Shown one piece after another: positions 1-12,230 of a stretch of DNA of 64,000 nucleotides. The stretch is from the NCBI RefSeq assembly GCF_029911635.1, contig NZ_JARYTI010000012.1, positions 1-64,000 of the forward strand. Reading direction: 5' to 3'. Made by a program: the position numbers and the translations under genes. Under the pieces are notes generated by a model. That model searched no databases. It saw only the letters and a list, made by a program, of their open reading frames with translations, and was not told the origin of the DNA. Each line of letters starts with the position of its first letter. Positions within the stretch are counted from its first letter, which is position 1. Source of the stretch: Sphingomonas sp. AR_OL41. Its GTDB lineage: Bacteria > Pseudomonadota > Alphaproteobacteria > Sphingomonadales > Sphingomonadaceae.

Positions 1-905
1 GGCGGCGGCGCACCGGCGCGCCGGCCGGGGGCGAGCACCATCTGGCCGGCGCCGGGATCGAGCAGCACATGGTAGCGTTGCAGCAGACCGTTGCCGATCC
101 GTCCGCCGACCCCCGCGCCTTGCGAAAAGCCGCCATCGGGCTCGATCGCCACCTCGGTCGCCTGCGCCGGCAGCGGGCCGAGCGGTAGCGCGGGGTCGAT
201 CGCCAGTTCGGTGACCGACATGCCACCGATGCCGTAGGACAAGGTTGTGGTGACGCGCGCCGGCGAGGCGAGATGGCGCCATGTCGCGGCGGAGAAGGTG
301 ACCGCATTGCCGTCGCCGGTGTCGACGATCATCGGGGTCCGCCGTCCGCCGATCGTCAGCTGGCTGACATAGATCGGGGCGGCGCCCGCGACGGTCAGCG
401 GGACGCTGACGCCGCGAAACGGCATGCGGCCCGAGGGCAGCAGGCGGAAGCGCCCGGCGTCGTAATCGATCTCGAGCGCGAAACCGGCGAGCAGGTCGCG
501 ACCGACGAACAGGTCGACGCTCTCGCCGGCGGTCGCGCTGTCCGGCGCATCGATCACCGCGATGCGCCCGCCCTTATGGTCGAGCCCGCCGAAACCGACG
601 CGCGGCGAACTCGCCCAGGCGATCGGCACCGCGCCGCCGATCGCGTTGGCGGTGCCGGGGGTGGTGGCGCGCGCGCGCAGCTTCGGCGCGAGCCGGTGCG
701 ACATGGCGGAATCGCTGACGCCGGTATCGAGGATCGCGCCGACCGGGCGGCCATCGACGGTCGCGATGAAGCGGATCTGGTTGCCGCCGGTCAGCGTGAA
801 GGGCACCCAGCGCGCCTCGCTGTCGCTCGCCAGCCAGGTCTCGATCGCCTGTTCGGCGATCGGGATGGCGGCGGCGAGGAAGAGGATGGGGTAGAGCAGT
901 TTCAT
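1..905 (-). CDS. Retropepsin-like aspartyl protease, exported or membrane-anchored (3' end cut by window edge)
   Basis: The open frame starts at the ATG on the minus strand at 905 and is still open at base 1, so the C-terminus is missing. The first ~20 residues are hydrophobic (MKLLYPILFLAAAIPIAEQA), a signal peptide or anchor. There are two aspartyl-protease motifs: LDTG at D60 and VDTG at D195. Two copies in one chain, each followed by hydrophobic strands, fit the family of periplasmic retropepsin-like proteases with duplicated domains. The substrate is unknown. It lies downstream of cpaF on the same strand, separated by a 160-base gap holding an inverted repeat, so co-transcription is uncertain. 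The family is clear from the motifs; the role is not. Confidence 0.75.
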   Translation of the reverse strand, partial: MKLLYPILFLAAAIPIAEQAIETWLASDSEARWVPFTLTGGNQIRFIATVDGRPVGAILDTGVSDSAMSHRLAPKLRARATTPGTANAIGGAVPIAWASSPRVGFGGLDHKGGRIAVIDAPDSATAGESVDLFVGRDLLAGFALEIDYDAGRFRLLPSGRMPFRGVSVPLTVAGAAPIYVSQLTIGGRRTPMIVDTGDGNAVTFSAATWRHLASPARVTTTLSYGIGGMSVTELAIDPALPLGPLPAQATEVAIEPDGGFSQGAGVGGRIGNGLLQRYHVLLDPGAGQMVLAPGRRAGAPP

Positions 906-942
906 GGCGTGATCGCCGGTATGACAATTACCGCCGCTACGT

Positions 943-1048
943 CCCGTTCGAGCTGAGCTTGTCGAAGCACCGTTTTTCCCTTTCGCGGCAGAAAGACCAG
1001 CCGTTGAGCTGCGCTCGCCTGCGGCTCGACACGCTCAGGGCGAACGGG
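943..1048. repeat. Inverted pair of a ~24-base intergenic repeat
   Basis: The unit at 943-966 (CCCGTTCGAGCTGAGCTTGT and on to 966) and the reverse complement of 1025-1048 agree at about 20 of 24 positions. The two arms could fold into a long hairpin in RNA. Arms of this kind (GTTCG..CTGAGC.TGTCGA) are, from memory, widely scattered in sphingomonad genomes. It fills the gap between cpaF and the aspartyl protease gene and may act as a terminator or RNA-stabilising element. Confidence 0.6.
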
Positions 1049-1064
1049 TGAGGGCGGGTTTCTG

Positions 1065-2600
1065 TTACAGACAAGCTTCGAGATAGGCCTGGTCGAAGCC
1101 GAACTGGCGTGCCTTTTCCAGCGTGTAGGGGCGCAGGCCCATCGAGCGGTATTCGCCGATGATCTTGCCGTCGGCGCTCTCGTCGAGATATTCGAACTTG
1201 AACAGCTCCTGCGTGACGATCACCGGGCCTTCCATACCGATCACCTCGGTGACGTTGGTCACACGGCGCGAGCCGTCGCGCAGGCGCTTGACCTGGATGA
1301 TCAGCTCGACCGAGTCGGCAATCTGCCGGCTGATCGCTTCCTTGGGCACCTTGATGTCCGACATCATCACCATGTTCTCCATGCGGGCGAGGGCCTCGCG
1401 CGGGGAGTTGGCGTGGAGCGTACACATCGAGCCGTCATGGCCGGTGTTCATCGCCGCGAGCATGTCGAAACACTCGGAGCCACGAATTTCGCCGAGGATG
1501 ATGCGATCCGGGCGCATACGCAGCGCGTTCTTGACGAGGTCGCGGATGCTGATCTCGCCCTGGCCCTCGAGATTGGCGGGGCGCGTTTCGAGCGGCAGCC
1601 AGTGCGGCTGTTGCAGGCGAAGTTCGGCCGCGTCCTCGATCGTCAGCACGCGCTCGCCCGGGTCGATCATCTTCGACAGCGCGTTGAGCATCGTCGTCTT
1701 GCCCGAGCCGGTACCGCCCGAGATAACGCAGTTGAAACGGCACGCGCCGGCGATCTTCAGCGCGGTGGCCATTTTCGGGCTCATCGAGCCGAAGCCGGCC
1801 ATCATGTCGAGCGTGATCGGCTTGGCGGAGAATTTACGAATCGAGATCGCGGTGCCGCGCAGGGAGAGCGGGGGCACGATGACGTTGACGCGGCTGCCGT
1901 CCTTGAGGCGGGCGTCGGCGAGCGGCGTGGTCTGGTCGACGCGGCGGCCGACCGAGTTGCAGATGCGCTGTGCGATCTGGAACAGATGCTCCTCGTCGCG
2001 GAACTGGATATTGGCCAGTTCGAGCTTGCCCTTGCGCTCGACAAAGGTCTGCTCGGGGCCGTTGACCATGATGTCGGTGATGCTCGGATCGGCAAGCAGC
2101 TCCTCGAGCGGCCCGAGACCGAGCAGTTCATCGACCAGCACCTTTTCCAGCGCGAACTGTTCGCGCCGGTTGAGCGTCAGCTTGAGTTCGGCGAGCACCT
2201 CGCCGATGATCGGGCGAAATTCCTCGGCCAGCTCGTCCTTGTTGAGCGTGGCGGCAGCCTCGGGATCGACGCGTTCGAGCAGGCGCGGCAGCACCTGTTC
2301 CTTGATCTTGTGGATCGAGCTTTCGAAGCCCTCCATCTTGCTCGCGCCGGCTTCGCCCGAGGCGTTCTGGCGCTCTTGCAGCCGCGCCATCGCGTCCTGC
2401 TGCGTGCCGGGCATGTTGCCGAGCGGATCGGCGTCGAGCGCGGAAGGCATCGGCAGGTTGCCGATCGACGGGAACTGGTCGCCGCCATCGGTGTCCGCCG
2501 GGCGTGCCGGGCCCCCGCCCTGCATCGGGCGTGCGACGCCGAATGCCGGTCGGGCGCCAGGGCCTTGCCCCACGCCGCTGCGGCGTCCGAATGCGCTCAT
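1065..2600 (-). CDS. cpaF: CpaF/TadA-type secretion ATPase for Flp (Tad) pilus assembly
   Basis: This 511-residue protein belongs to the type II/IV secretion ATPase family that powers Flp/Tad pilus assembly at the inner membrane. Residues 1-95 are a low-complexity Gly/Pro/Ala-rich leader. The N-terminal domain (about 95-260) holds the typical segments GLGPLEELL and DIMVNGP. The ATPase domain has a Walker A at 295-302 (GGTGSGKT), the segment LTIEDAAEL, a Walker B-like RIILGEIRG, and the His-containing CTLHANSP. Normal family partners (cpaB-E, tadB/C, the pilin gene) are not visible: upstream is the ATP synthase operon and downstream is a protease gene close to the window edge. The rest of the pilus locus may lie left of the window or elsewhere. 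The start is the ATG at 2600. Confidence 0.9.
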   Translation of the reverse strand: MSAFGRRSGVGQGPGARPAFGVARPMQGGGPARPADTDGGDQFPSIGNLPMPSALDADPLGNMPGTQQDAMARLQERQNASGEAGASKMEGFESSIHKIKEQVLPRLLERVDPEAAATLNKDELAEEFRPIIGEVLAELKLTLNRREQFALEKVLVDELLGLGPLEELLADPSITDIMVNGPEQTFVERKGKLELANIQFRDEEHLFQIAQRICNSVGRRVDQTTPLADARLKDGSRVNVIVPPLSLRGTAISIRKFSAKPITLDMMAGFGSMSPKMATALKIAGACRFNCVISGGTGSGKTTMLNALSKMIDPGERVLTIEDAAELRLQQPHWLPLETRPANLEGQGEISIRDLVKNALRMRPDRIILGEIRGSECFDMLAAMNTGHDGSMCTLHANSPREALARMENMVMMSDIKVPKEAISRQIADSVELIIQVKRLRDGSRRVTNVTEVIGMEGPVIVTQELFKFEYLDESADGKIIGEYRSMGLRPYTLEKARQFGFDQAYLEACL

Positions 2601-2791
2601 GCCCGTTGGTCCCTCATAGTCGAGGTCGAGGCGTAGCGGCCAAGGCTTGATAATTGCCTAACCAAATGTGCGGCGGTGATTTGATGGCCGGTTCGGCCGG
2701 GGGCAGGGGATTGTGGTGTGTGCGTCAAAAGAGCGCGGCCGGCCGGGCGACGCTGCCGCCCGTGAACATCGGCAATAGCGCGCGAGGTGGC

Positions 2792-3043
2792 TTAGCCGGC
2801 GCGTTCCGCCAGGATCGTCAGGCCGCTCTTGCTGACTTCGGCGAAGCCGCCCTGGATCGCGAGGATTTCGGGCTCGCCCTTCTCGCTATGGTAGATCGAC
2901 AGTGCGCCGTCGCGGATCGTCGACATGAACGGCGCATGGTGTTCGAGCACGCCGAAGTCGCCCTCGGTGCCGGGCACGACGACCATATAGACGTCCTCCG
3001 AGCGGACCAGTTTTTCAGGCGTGACGAGTTCGAAGTGCAGCAT
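2792..3043 (-). CDS. atpC: F1 ATP synthase epsilon subunit
   Basis: The 83-residue protein is the epsilon subunit of the F1 sector, part of the central stalk. The sequence [18 protein letters not shown] followed by [15 protein letters not shown] is diagnostic of the N-terminal beta-sandwich. At 83 residues it is a short form without the C-terminal helical hairpin found in the ~135-residue E. coli protein, as is common in alphaproteobacteria, so C-terminal-hairpin inhibition is not expected. The ATG at 3043 is chosen because upstream codons translate the palindromic repeat rather than conserved protein. It is the last gene of the F1 operon, 125 bases after atpD. Confidence 0.95.
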   Translation of the reverse strand: MLHFELVTPEKLVRSEDVYMVVVPGTEGDFGVLEHHAPFMSTIRDGALSIYHSEKGEPEILAIQGGFAEVSKSGLTILAERAG

Positions 3044-3056
3044 CTTTAAAACCTTC

Positions 3057-3160
3057 CCCCCTCCCGCTTGCGGGAGGGGTCGGGGGAGGGGCCTGTTGTT
3101 TGTCGGGAAGCGCGTGGCCCTCACGCCCTCCCCCAACCCCTCCCGCAAGCGGGAGGGGAG
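3057..3160. repeat. Inverted pair of GC-rich palindromic elements inside the atp operon
   Basis: The element at 3057-3094 contains the hairpin CCTCCCGCTTGCGGGAGG followed by a GGGGTCGGGGGAGGGG tail. The element at 3126-3160 is nearly its exact reverse complement. Each copy folds on its own and the two can pair with each other. They lie between atpD and atpC, where they would be transcribed as part of the operon mRNA. They resemble REP/BIME elements, which stabilise or terminate transcripts and could set the atpC:atpD ratio. Confidence 0.75.
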
Positions 3161-3168
3161 GAAGAAAA

Positions 3169-5620
<2,452 letters not shown>

Positions 5621-5633
5621 GAAAAACCCTTAG

Positions 5634-5720
5634 TTCGTCATCCTGACGAAAGTCAGGATCGCGTGCGGTGAGCGGAATGCAGGAGCCGCATGAGATCCCA
5701 GCTTTCGCTGGGATGACGAG
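5634..5720. repeat. Paired palindromic repeats between atpA and atpG
   Basis: Two hairpins face each other: CATCCTGACGAAAGTCAGGATC in the left arm (about 5634-5660) and ATCCCAGCTTTCGCTGGGAT in the right arm (about 5693-5720). Their outer ends (TCGTCATCC and GGATGACGA) are also complementary to each other. They lie inside the operon and would be transcribed. This is a different repeat family from the one between atpD and atpC. Confidence 0.7.
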
Positions 5721-5729
5721 GAAAATGTC

Positions 5730-7262
<1,533 letters not shown>

Positions 7263-7270
7263 CTAAGCCT

Positions 7271-7840
7271 TCAGCCTTTCATCGCGTGCGCGAGAGTGTT
7301 CAGACGGGTGCGGATCGACGAGTCGATCATCTGCGAGCCGATCTTGACGACCAGCCCGCCAAGCAAAGCGGGGTCGACCGAAAGGTCGACGGTAACGTCG
7401 CGGCGGAGCCGCGTCTTGAGCTGCGCCTTGAGCGCTTCGACCTGGCCGGCATCGAGCGGATGCGCCGAGGTCACTTCCGCCGTCGTCTCGCCGCGCTGGG
7501 CGGCGGCAAGCTGGCGAAAGGCGCGAATAATGGCGGGAAGCTGCGACAGTCGGCGGTTCTGCGCCAGCACGCCGAGGAATTTCGCGGTCGTCGCATCGAG
7601 CTTCATCGAGGTCGCGACGGCGGCAAGCGCCCTTGCGGCGACATCGCGGCCGAGCAGCGGGCTGGCGATCAGCCGCTGGAACTCGGGCGACTGGTCGATC
7701 GCGGCGCGCACGGCGACAAGGCTCGCCTCGACGGCGGGCAGGGTCTTCTCGTCACGGGCCAGTTCGAACAAGGCGGTGGCGTAACGTCCGCCAAGGCTTG
7801 CCTGAATACTGCCACCCAAATGACCGCCGGATGTCTCCAC
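7271..7840 (-). CDS. atpH: F1 ATP synthase delta subunit
   Basis: The delta subunit (OSCP homologue) ties F1 to the peripheral stalk. The conserved body runs from ASLGGRYATALFELARDEK to GGLVVKIGSQMIDSSIRTRL and the C-terminal LNTLAHAMKG. I chose the GTG at 7840 (189 residues), with a purine-rich stretch (GAGGAAAAG) just upstream; an ATG further upstream at 7876 would add a non-conserved leader overlapping the terminator region. It is the first gene of the F1 operon. The F0 genes are not in this window, as is usual for alphaproteobacteria. Confidence 0.93.
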   Translation of the reverse strand: METSGGHLGGSIQASLGGRYATALFELARDEKTLPAVEASLVAVRAAIDQSPEFQRLIASPLLGRDVAARALAAVATSMKLDATTAKFLGVLAQNRRLSQLPAIIRAFRQLAAAQRGETTAEVTSAHPLDAGQVEALKAQLKTRLRRDVTVDLSVDPALLGGLVVKIGSQMIDSSIRTRLNTLAHAMKG

Positions 7841-7879
7841 GCGATTCTTTTCCTCGTCAACAACGGGTTGGCCCATATG

Positions 7880-7905
7880 AAAAGGGAGGCCGGAATCGGC
7901 CCCCC
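7880..7905 (-). terminator. Rho-independent terminator before atpH
   Basis: Read on the minus strand, a stem GGGGGGCCG / CGGCCTCCC with a four-base loop is followed directly by TTTT. It lies downstream of the Cys-rich lipoprotein gene and upstream of atpH. It would separate that gene from the F1 operon, so an atp promoter should lie within about 60 bases of atpH or inside the terminator region. Confidence 0.65.
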
Positions 7906-7993
7906 GGATGGGTCGCCGCGCGGTTAGCATCGGGTTCGCTGCGATGCAACCCGGTGGAGTCTGCCGGGCGCCGACGTGAGCGCGATTAAGTGG

Positions 7994-8515
7994 TCAGACG
8001 CAGCCTGGCGTACCGGGGGCGGCGGCGACGTAGGGCTCGCCATGGGCGATGCTTCGCATGGCAGCGTCGGCTACATCTCGTTGGGCTTGAGATGCGGTTG
8101 GGGAGTCGGCGCTGTTGGCAGCCTGTTCCGCCGCCTTCGCCTCCTTCTCGGTGCACAGCAAGGCCTCACCGCCGCAGTAGAGGAGCGCATGATAGGCGGT
8201 TGTCATGCAATGTTCGGGATTGGTCGGTGAAGAAGGCTTGCCGTCCGCCGTCCAGCAGCGCGAGTCTTCGTAGACGGGGGCACACATCGTCGAGCCATCG
8301 CTGGTTTGCTTCTTCGCAATGGCGACTTCAAATTTTGCCCAGCATCCCTTTTTCGCACCGGGACCACCGTGCTGCTCGCAACGACAGGCGCTCAAGGCCT
8401 CTGCCTTGAAGGTCGCAATTTCCGTTGCGGCGCCGGGCTTGGTCTCATGGCAGGCTGCGCCGGGGAGCAACGACAAGATGCACAGCAGCATCTTCGCCAT
8501 TCGTGATCGGTTCAT
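7994..8515 (-). CDS. Cysteine-rich lipoprotein of unknown function
   Basis: The 173-residue product starts MNRSRMAKMLLCILSLLPGAAC. A hydrophobic stretch ends in the lipobox PGAAC, with C22 as the probable lipidated residue. The mature part holds about nine further cysteines, several in pairs such as CRC, which suggests disulfides or metal binding in the periplasm. I do not recognise a family. The gene is isolated: a terminator follows it and the divergent hydrolase gene starts about 100 bases upstream. The ATG at 8515 is preferred over upstream in-frame starts because it begins a proper signal peptide. Confidence 0.6.
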   Translation of the reverse strand: MNRSRMAKMLLCILSLLPGAACHETKPGAATEIATFKAEALSACRCEQHGGPGAKKGCWAKFEVAIAKKQTSDGSTMCAPVYEDSRCWTADGKPSSPTNPEHCMTTAYHALLYCGGEALLCTEKEAKAAEQAANSADSPTASQAQRDVADAAMRSIAHGEPYVAAAPGTPGCV

Positions 8516-8614
8516 CGACGAGCTCCCCGCATCGTCCGGCTTCCGCTTCACGGTCGGTCGTGCAAAGTGATGGTCGAGCAAGATGTTGCCGATTGCAAGA
8601 TGGAGGAGCCTGTT

Positions 8615-9295
8615 ATGTCCGCCGGCACGATGGAACAGATGATGATGTCCGATGGCGCGGCGATCGCCGTCTATCACGTTCACCCAGAGGGCGAGCAGCG
8701 CGGCGGGCTGGTGCTGGTGCAGGAGATATTCGGCGTCACCGACCATATCCGCGAGCTGGCCGACGAATATGCCGCTGATGGTTACGAGGTGCTGTCACCC
8801 GCTCTGTTCGACCGCGAGCATCCCGGCTTCGAGGCGGGCTACACCGGGCCTGACTTTGAACGCGCGATCGAGCTCGCGCGGCAACTTCACCCCTTCGACT
8901 TGTCGCTGAACGACGTGCAGACCTGTATCGATGCGCTCAGGGAGCGCGGCCCCGTGTTCGTCGTCGGCTATTGTTATGGCGGGTCGATCGCCTGGATGGC
9001 GGCGACGCGGCTGACGGGGCTTGCCGCGGCTTCGGGCTATTATGGCAGCCTGATCCCCGGCGTCGCCGACGAGGAGCCCAAGGTGCCGGTGATCGCGCAT
9101 TTCGGACGCCATGATCACGGCATCCCGATGGAGGGCGTCGAGAAGGTCATCGCCAAGGCGTGGCCCAAGGCTGAAGTCTATGTCTATGAGGCCGGGCACG
9201 GTTTCAACTCGGATCGTCGCAAGGATTATCACGAGCCGAGCGCCGATCTGGCGCGCGAGCGCACGCTCGCCCTGTTCCGCGCGAACGGCGGATGA
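8615..9295 (+). CDS. Dienelactone hydrolase family protein
   Basis: The 226-residue alpha/beta hydrolase has the Cys-Asp-His layout of dienelactone hydrolases: nucleophile Cys in GYCYGG, Asp in FGRHDHGIP, and His in EAGHGFNSD. The N-terminal EIFGVTDHIRELADEYAADGY is also typical. Family members open dienelactone in aromatic degradation, but many bacterial homologues act on other esters or lactones, so the substrate stays open. The start at 8615 has GGAG ten bases upstream. Its stop overlaps the next gene by four bases (ATGA), so the two are probably translated together. Confidence 0.85.
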   Translation: MSAGTMEQMMMSDGAAIAVYHVHPEGEQRGGLVLVQEIFGVTDHIRELADEYAADGYEVLSPALFDREHPGFEAGYTGPDFERAIELARQLHPFDLSLNDVQTCIDALRERGPVFVVGYCYGGSIAWMAATRLTGLAAASGYYGSLIPGVADEEPKVPVIAHFGRHDHGIPMEGVEKVIAKAWPKAEVYVYEAGHGFNSDRRKDYHEPSADLARERTLALFRANGG

Positions 9296-10143
9296 GGGCG
9301 CTGCGGCGCTTCCTGGTGGGTGCGACGCTGTTCGTCGCAGCATTATATGTCGCGGTGCTTTCCGGCCTCTACGTCAAGCAGCGCGACCTAATCTATCCAG
9401 GTGCCGGTGGCCATCGAGGCCTCGTCGCTTCCGAGGTCGGCTTCGAAGAGGTGATGCTGACCACGGCCGACGGCCTGCACCTGCGTGCCTTGTACCGCGC
9501 GCCCCGGGCCGGCATGCCGACTGTGCTGATGTTCCATGGCAACGGCCACGCCGTCAGCGGCAGCGCAGCGGCGATGCGGCCGTTAATCGGTGATGGCTAT
9601 GGCATGCTGCTGTCGGAATATCGTGGCTTTGGCGGCAATCCCGGCCAGCCGAGCGAGCAGGGGCTATATCGCGACGCCCGCGCGGCATGGGGGTGGTTGC
9701 GCGCGAAGGGCGTCGCGCCCGACCGGATCGTCCTGCTAGGCTATTCGCTCGGCTCGGGCGTCGCCGCGCAGCTCGCGCTGGAACATCCGCCGCGCGCCCT
9801 GGTCCTGGTCGCCGGCTACACCGGGATCGCGCATGTCACCGGCCAGCATTATCCCTGGATCCCGGCCGAATGGCTTGTAACCGAGCGCTTTCGCACGATC
9901 GACAAGCTGCCGCATATCGCCTGCCCGGTACTGCTGCTGCACGGCCGCGACGACGAAACCATCCCGGCCGACAACAGCATCGCGCTCGCGAAGGAGCGGC
10001 CTGATGCGAAGCTCGAGCTCGTCGCCGGGACCGGGCACGGCATCATCTATCGTGACGATACGATGCGGCGGATCGATGCGTGGCTGAAAGCCGCTATATC
10101 GGTGCGAACATCGATGGACAGCGCGGGGGTAAAGCGTCTCTAA
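9292..10143 (+). CDS. Membrane-anchored alpha/beta hydrolase (BEM46-like)
   Basis: The 283-residue protein begins with a hydrophobic segment (RFLVGATLFVAALYVAVLSG), probably an uncleaved anchor. The hydrolase core follows: oxyanion segment MFHGNG, nucleophile elbow GYSLGSG, Asp in LHGRDDETIP, and His in GTGHGII. This is the pattern of the BEM46/ABHD13 group of serine hydrolases, whose bacterial substrates are mostly unknown. It overlaps the dienelactone hydrolase gene by ATGA and is followed after nine bases by the next gene, so the three probably form one operon. Confidence 0.8.
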   Translation: MRALRRFLVGATLFVAALYVAVLSGLYVKQRDLIYPGAGGHRGLVASEVGFEEVMLTTADGLHLRALYRAPRAGMPTVLMFHGNGHAVSGSAAAMRPLIGDGYGMLLSEYRGFGGNPGQPSEQGLYRDARAAWGWLRAKGVAPDRIVLLGYSLGSGVAAQLALEHPPRALVLVAGYTGIAHVTGQHYPWIPAEWLVTERFRTIDKLPHIACPVLLLHGRDDETIPADNSIALAKERPDAKLELVAGTGHGIIYRDDTMRRIDAWLKAAISVRTSMDSAGVKRL

Positions 10144-10152
10144 GCTGTAGCG

Positions 10153-11706
10153 ATGAGACAGCAATCGCAGAACCGCCGACCGACGCGCATCTCGTTTCGT
10201 CACGCCGGCATATTGCTGGCCGGGCTGGGGACGACGCTGCCGCTGCCCGCCTTGGCGGTCGATCGCGCGAGATCGGCGCCGGTTGTGGAGTCTGCCGCCG
10301 CGGCGCAACGGGCGCTCCAGGCGGCGCTCGAAGCCTTTCGTCAGGGCGATTGCGTCACGGCGACGCGGGATGCCGCTGCGCTCGTCGCCACCGACCCTTC
10401 GCCGTTGTCGGTCCAGTTGCGCCCGTTCGCCTATGAGGTGATGGCAGGCTGCGCGCTGCGCACCGGCGCGAAGGAGGACGCTTACCGCTATGCCGTCGCC
10501 GGGACGGCGATCGAGGGGGCACCCGAAGAATCATGGCAATTTCGCTTTCTGATCGCGGCACAGGGCGGTATGTACGCCGACGCGATCGCGACGATTGAGA
10601 CCATGGCACGCGATCATCCGTCGATGCTCGACAAAATGCCGACGCGCTACCTCTACGAACTCGACAACCATCTCATCGCGGAAGGCACGGTCGCGCAGCG
10701 CCGACGCCTGTTGGGTGTCGTAACCAGCGGCAAATACACACCGGTCGATCCGATGATGAGCCCCGACTATTTCCGTTATCGTCTGGCAGCGCTGCTCATC
10801 GAGGCTGGCGACCAGGCGGGAGCCACGCGTGAAATGAGCGTCGTGCGAAACCCGCGCGTGTGGTTCGACGCCAATCTCGATCCGCGTCTGCGCGTGACCC
10901 TGCCGCGCGATTTCGATGTGCGGCGCGTGGTCGAGCAGGGGCTTGCCGAGATGCGCACGCTCGCCGCGCAGCACCCGGACCTGCTCGGACCGGTCGTTCG
11001 TGCCGCCGGCTATCTTCATGCGCTGGGCCGTCCCCAGGAAGCGGTTCAGTCGCTGGAGGCACTGCATCCACGCATTGGTAAGCCCGGCGCATTCAGCGAT
11101 GCCGCGGAGCAAGCCGCGTGGTGGTGGGATAGGCTGGCCGACAACTATGGCGCGCTCGGCCGTTATGACGACAGTGACGCGGCATTGCGATCGGGTGCCG
11201 CGGCGGAGGAGAATGGCAGCGCCAATGTCAGCCAGGTCATCAACCTCGCTGGAAATCAGCTACAATATTCCCACTTCGCCGACGCGCTCGCCACGATCGC
11301 GCTGTTCGACGAGGCGAAGCGTAACGTCAGCGGCTTCGGCATGATGCAGATTCAGTTGATCCGCGGCTGCGCGCGCGCCAGATCGGGCAAGCCAGCCGAC
11401 GCGGCAGCAGAGCTGTCCTATCTCCGCGCGCACGAGAAAGACGCGCCGCCCGCGCTGACCAACATGCTGCTGTGCCTCGGCGACCTCGATGCTGCCGCCG
11501 CATCTTTCGCGCGACGACTCAACGATCCCGCATTGCGCGTCGAGGCGCTCAGGCAGCTGAGCGATTATGATGCACCGCCAGTACGGTTGCCCGACGACCC
11601 ATTTACGGCCCAGCTCCCTGCGATCAAGGCGCGCCCCGACGTTCAGGCGGCGATCGCGCACGCAGGTGGCGCGCGCCGCATTCATCTGCAATCCGGGCAG
11701 TTCTAG
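10153..11706 (+). CDS. Exported protein with TPR-like helical repeats, function unknown
   Basis: The 517-residue protein has a basic N-terminus and a hydrophobic stretch (AGILLAGLGTTLPLPALA) ending in an Ala-x-Ala cleavage site. The remainder is almost all alpha-helical, with Ala- and Leu-rich repeating blocks such as AAQRALQAALEAFRQGDCVTA and ADNYGALGRYDDSDAALRSG, which look like TPR units. No catalytic motif is visible. It starts nine bases after the BEM46-like hydrolase and is probably co-transcribed with it. I infer a periplasmic scaffold or binding role only from the fold. Confidence 0.65.
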   Translation: MRQQSQNRRPTRISFRHAGILLAGLGTTLPLPALAVDRARSAPVVESAAAAQRALQAALEAFRQGDCVTATRDAAALVATDPSPLSVQLRPFAYEVMAGCALRTGAKEDAYRYAVAGTAIEGAPEESWQFRFLIAAQGGMYADAIATIETMARDHPSMLDKMPTRYLYELDNHLIAEGTVAQRRRLLGVVTSGKYTPVDPMMSPDYFRYRLAALLIEAGDQAGATREMSVVRNPRVWFDANLDPRLRVTLPRDFDVRRVVEQGLAEMRTLAAQHPDLLGPVVRAAGYLHALGRPQEAVQSLEALHPRIGKPGAFSDAAEQAAWWWDRLADNYGALGRYDDSDAALRSGAAAEENGSANVSQVINLAGNQLQYSHFADALATIALFDEAKRNVSGFGMMQIQLIRGCARARSGKPADAAAELSYLRAHEKDAPPALTNMLLCLGDLDAAAASFARRLNDPALRVEALRQLSDYDAPPVRLPDDPFTAQLPAIKARPDVQAAIAHAGGARRIHLQSGQF

Positions 11707-11885
11707 AACACCAGCTAGGAACCTGACGGCTCGCGCCGGGCTTCTCGTCTCTCGCCGGGGAAGCCGGGAAGACAAGCGCTGGAGCGATGGCCATATCTTG
11801 GCCGGGATGATTCCGACCGATGTCGTTCCGCTCGAAACGCGATTTGCGGTCAGGATTTCACGCAGCGCGCTCGAGCCGGCAGGTT

Positions 11886-12227
11886 TCAGGCACCACCCGC
11901 AACCTTTACCAGCGCGCTCGCCTTCCTTGCCAGGCTACCGACCAGACGGATCTTTTCGACGATATCCTTCGCGCCCTGATAGGCCGCATCGACCGCCGCG
12001 CGCGCGGCCCTGGCATCGGCATAGGCTTGTTCGACCACCGCCCCGGTTGCATCCAGCGCCGCGCGCGCCGCCTCGAGATAGCTTGCCTCGAGCGCGTTGA
12101 CGTTGGCGAGGATCGCACGGATCTGATCGGGCGATTGCGCTGCGGCGAGATCGTCGGCGCGGCGCGCATAGGCGTCGCTGTAGCTCTGATAGATCTCGAT
12201 CAGGCGATCATGTGGGCTTGTCGTCAT
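11886..12227 (-). CDS. Small Ala-rich coiled-coil protein, function unknown
   Basis: The 113-residue product has no signal peptide and is almost wholly predicted helix: Ala, Asp and Arg repeat in a heptad-like way (DAYARRADDLAAAQ, AVVEQAYADARAARAAVDAA). It starts three bases after the stop of the lipoprotein gene upstream on the same strand, so the two make a tight operon and may act together. No family recognised. The 179-base gap between this gene and the plus-strand gene ending at 11706 holds no gene I can support. Confidence 0.55.
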   Translation of the reverse strand: MTTSPHDRLIEIYQSYSDAYARRADDLAAAQSPDQIRAILANVNALEASYLEAARAALDATGAVVEQAYADARAARAAVDAAYQGAKDIVEKIRLVGSLARKASALVKVAGGA

Positions 12228-12230
12228 GGC

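Noticed and set aside
8516..8614. Small ORF upstream of the dienelactone hydrolase
   Set aside because: The extension of the hydrolase frame (from 8567) lacks a ribosome-binding site and conserved residues; the start at 8615 is better.
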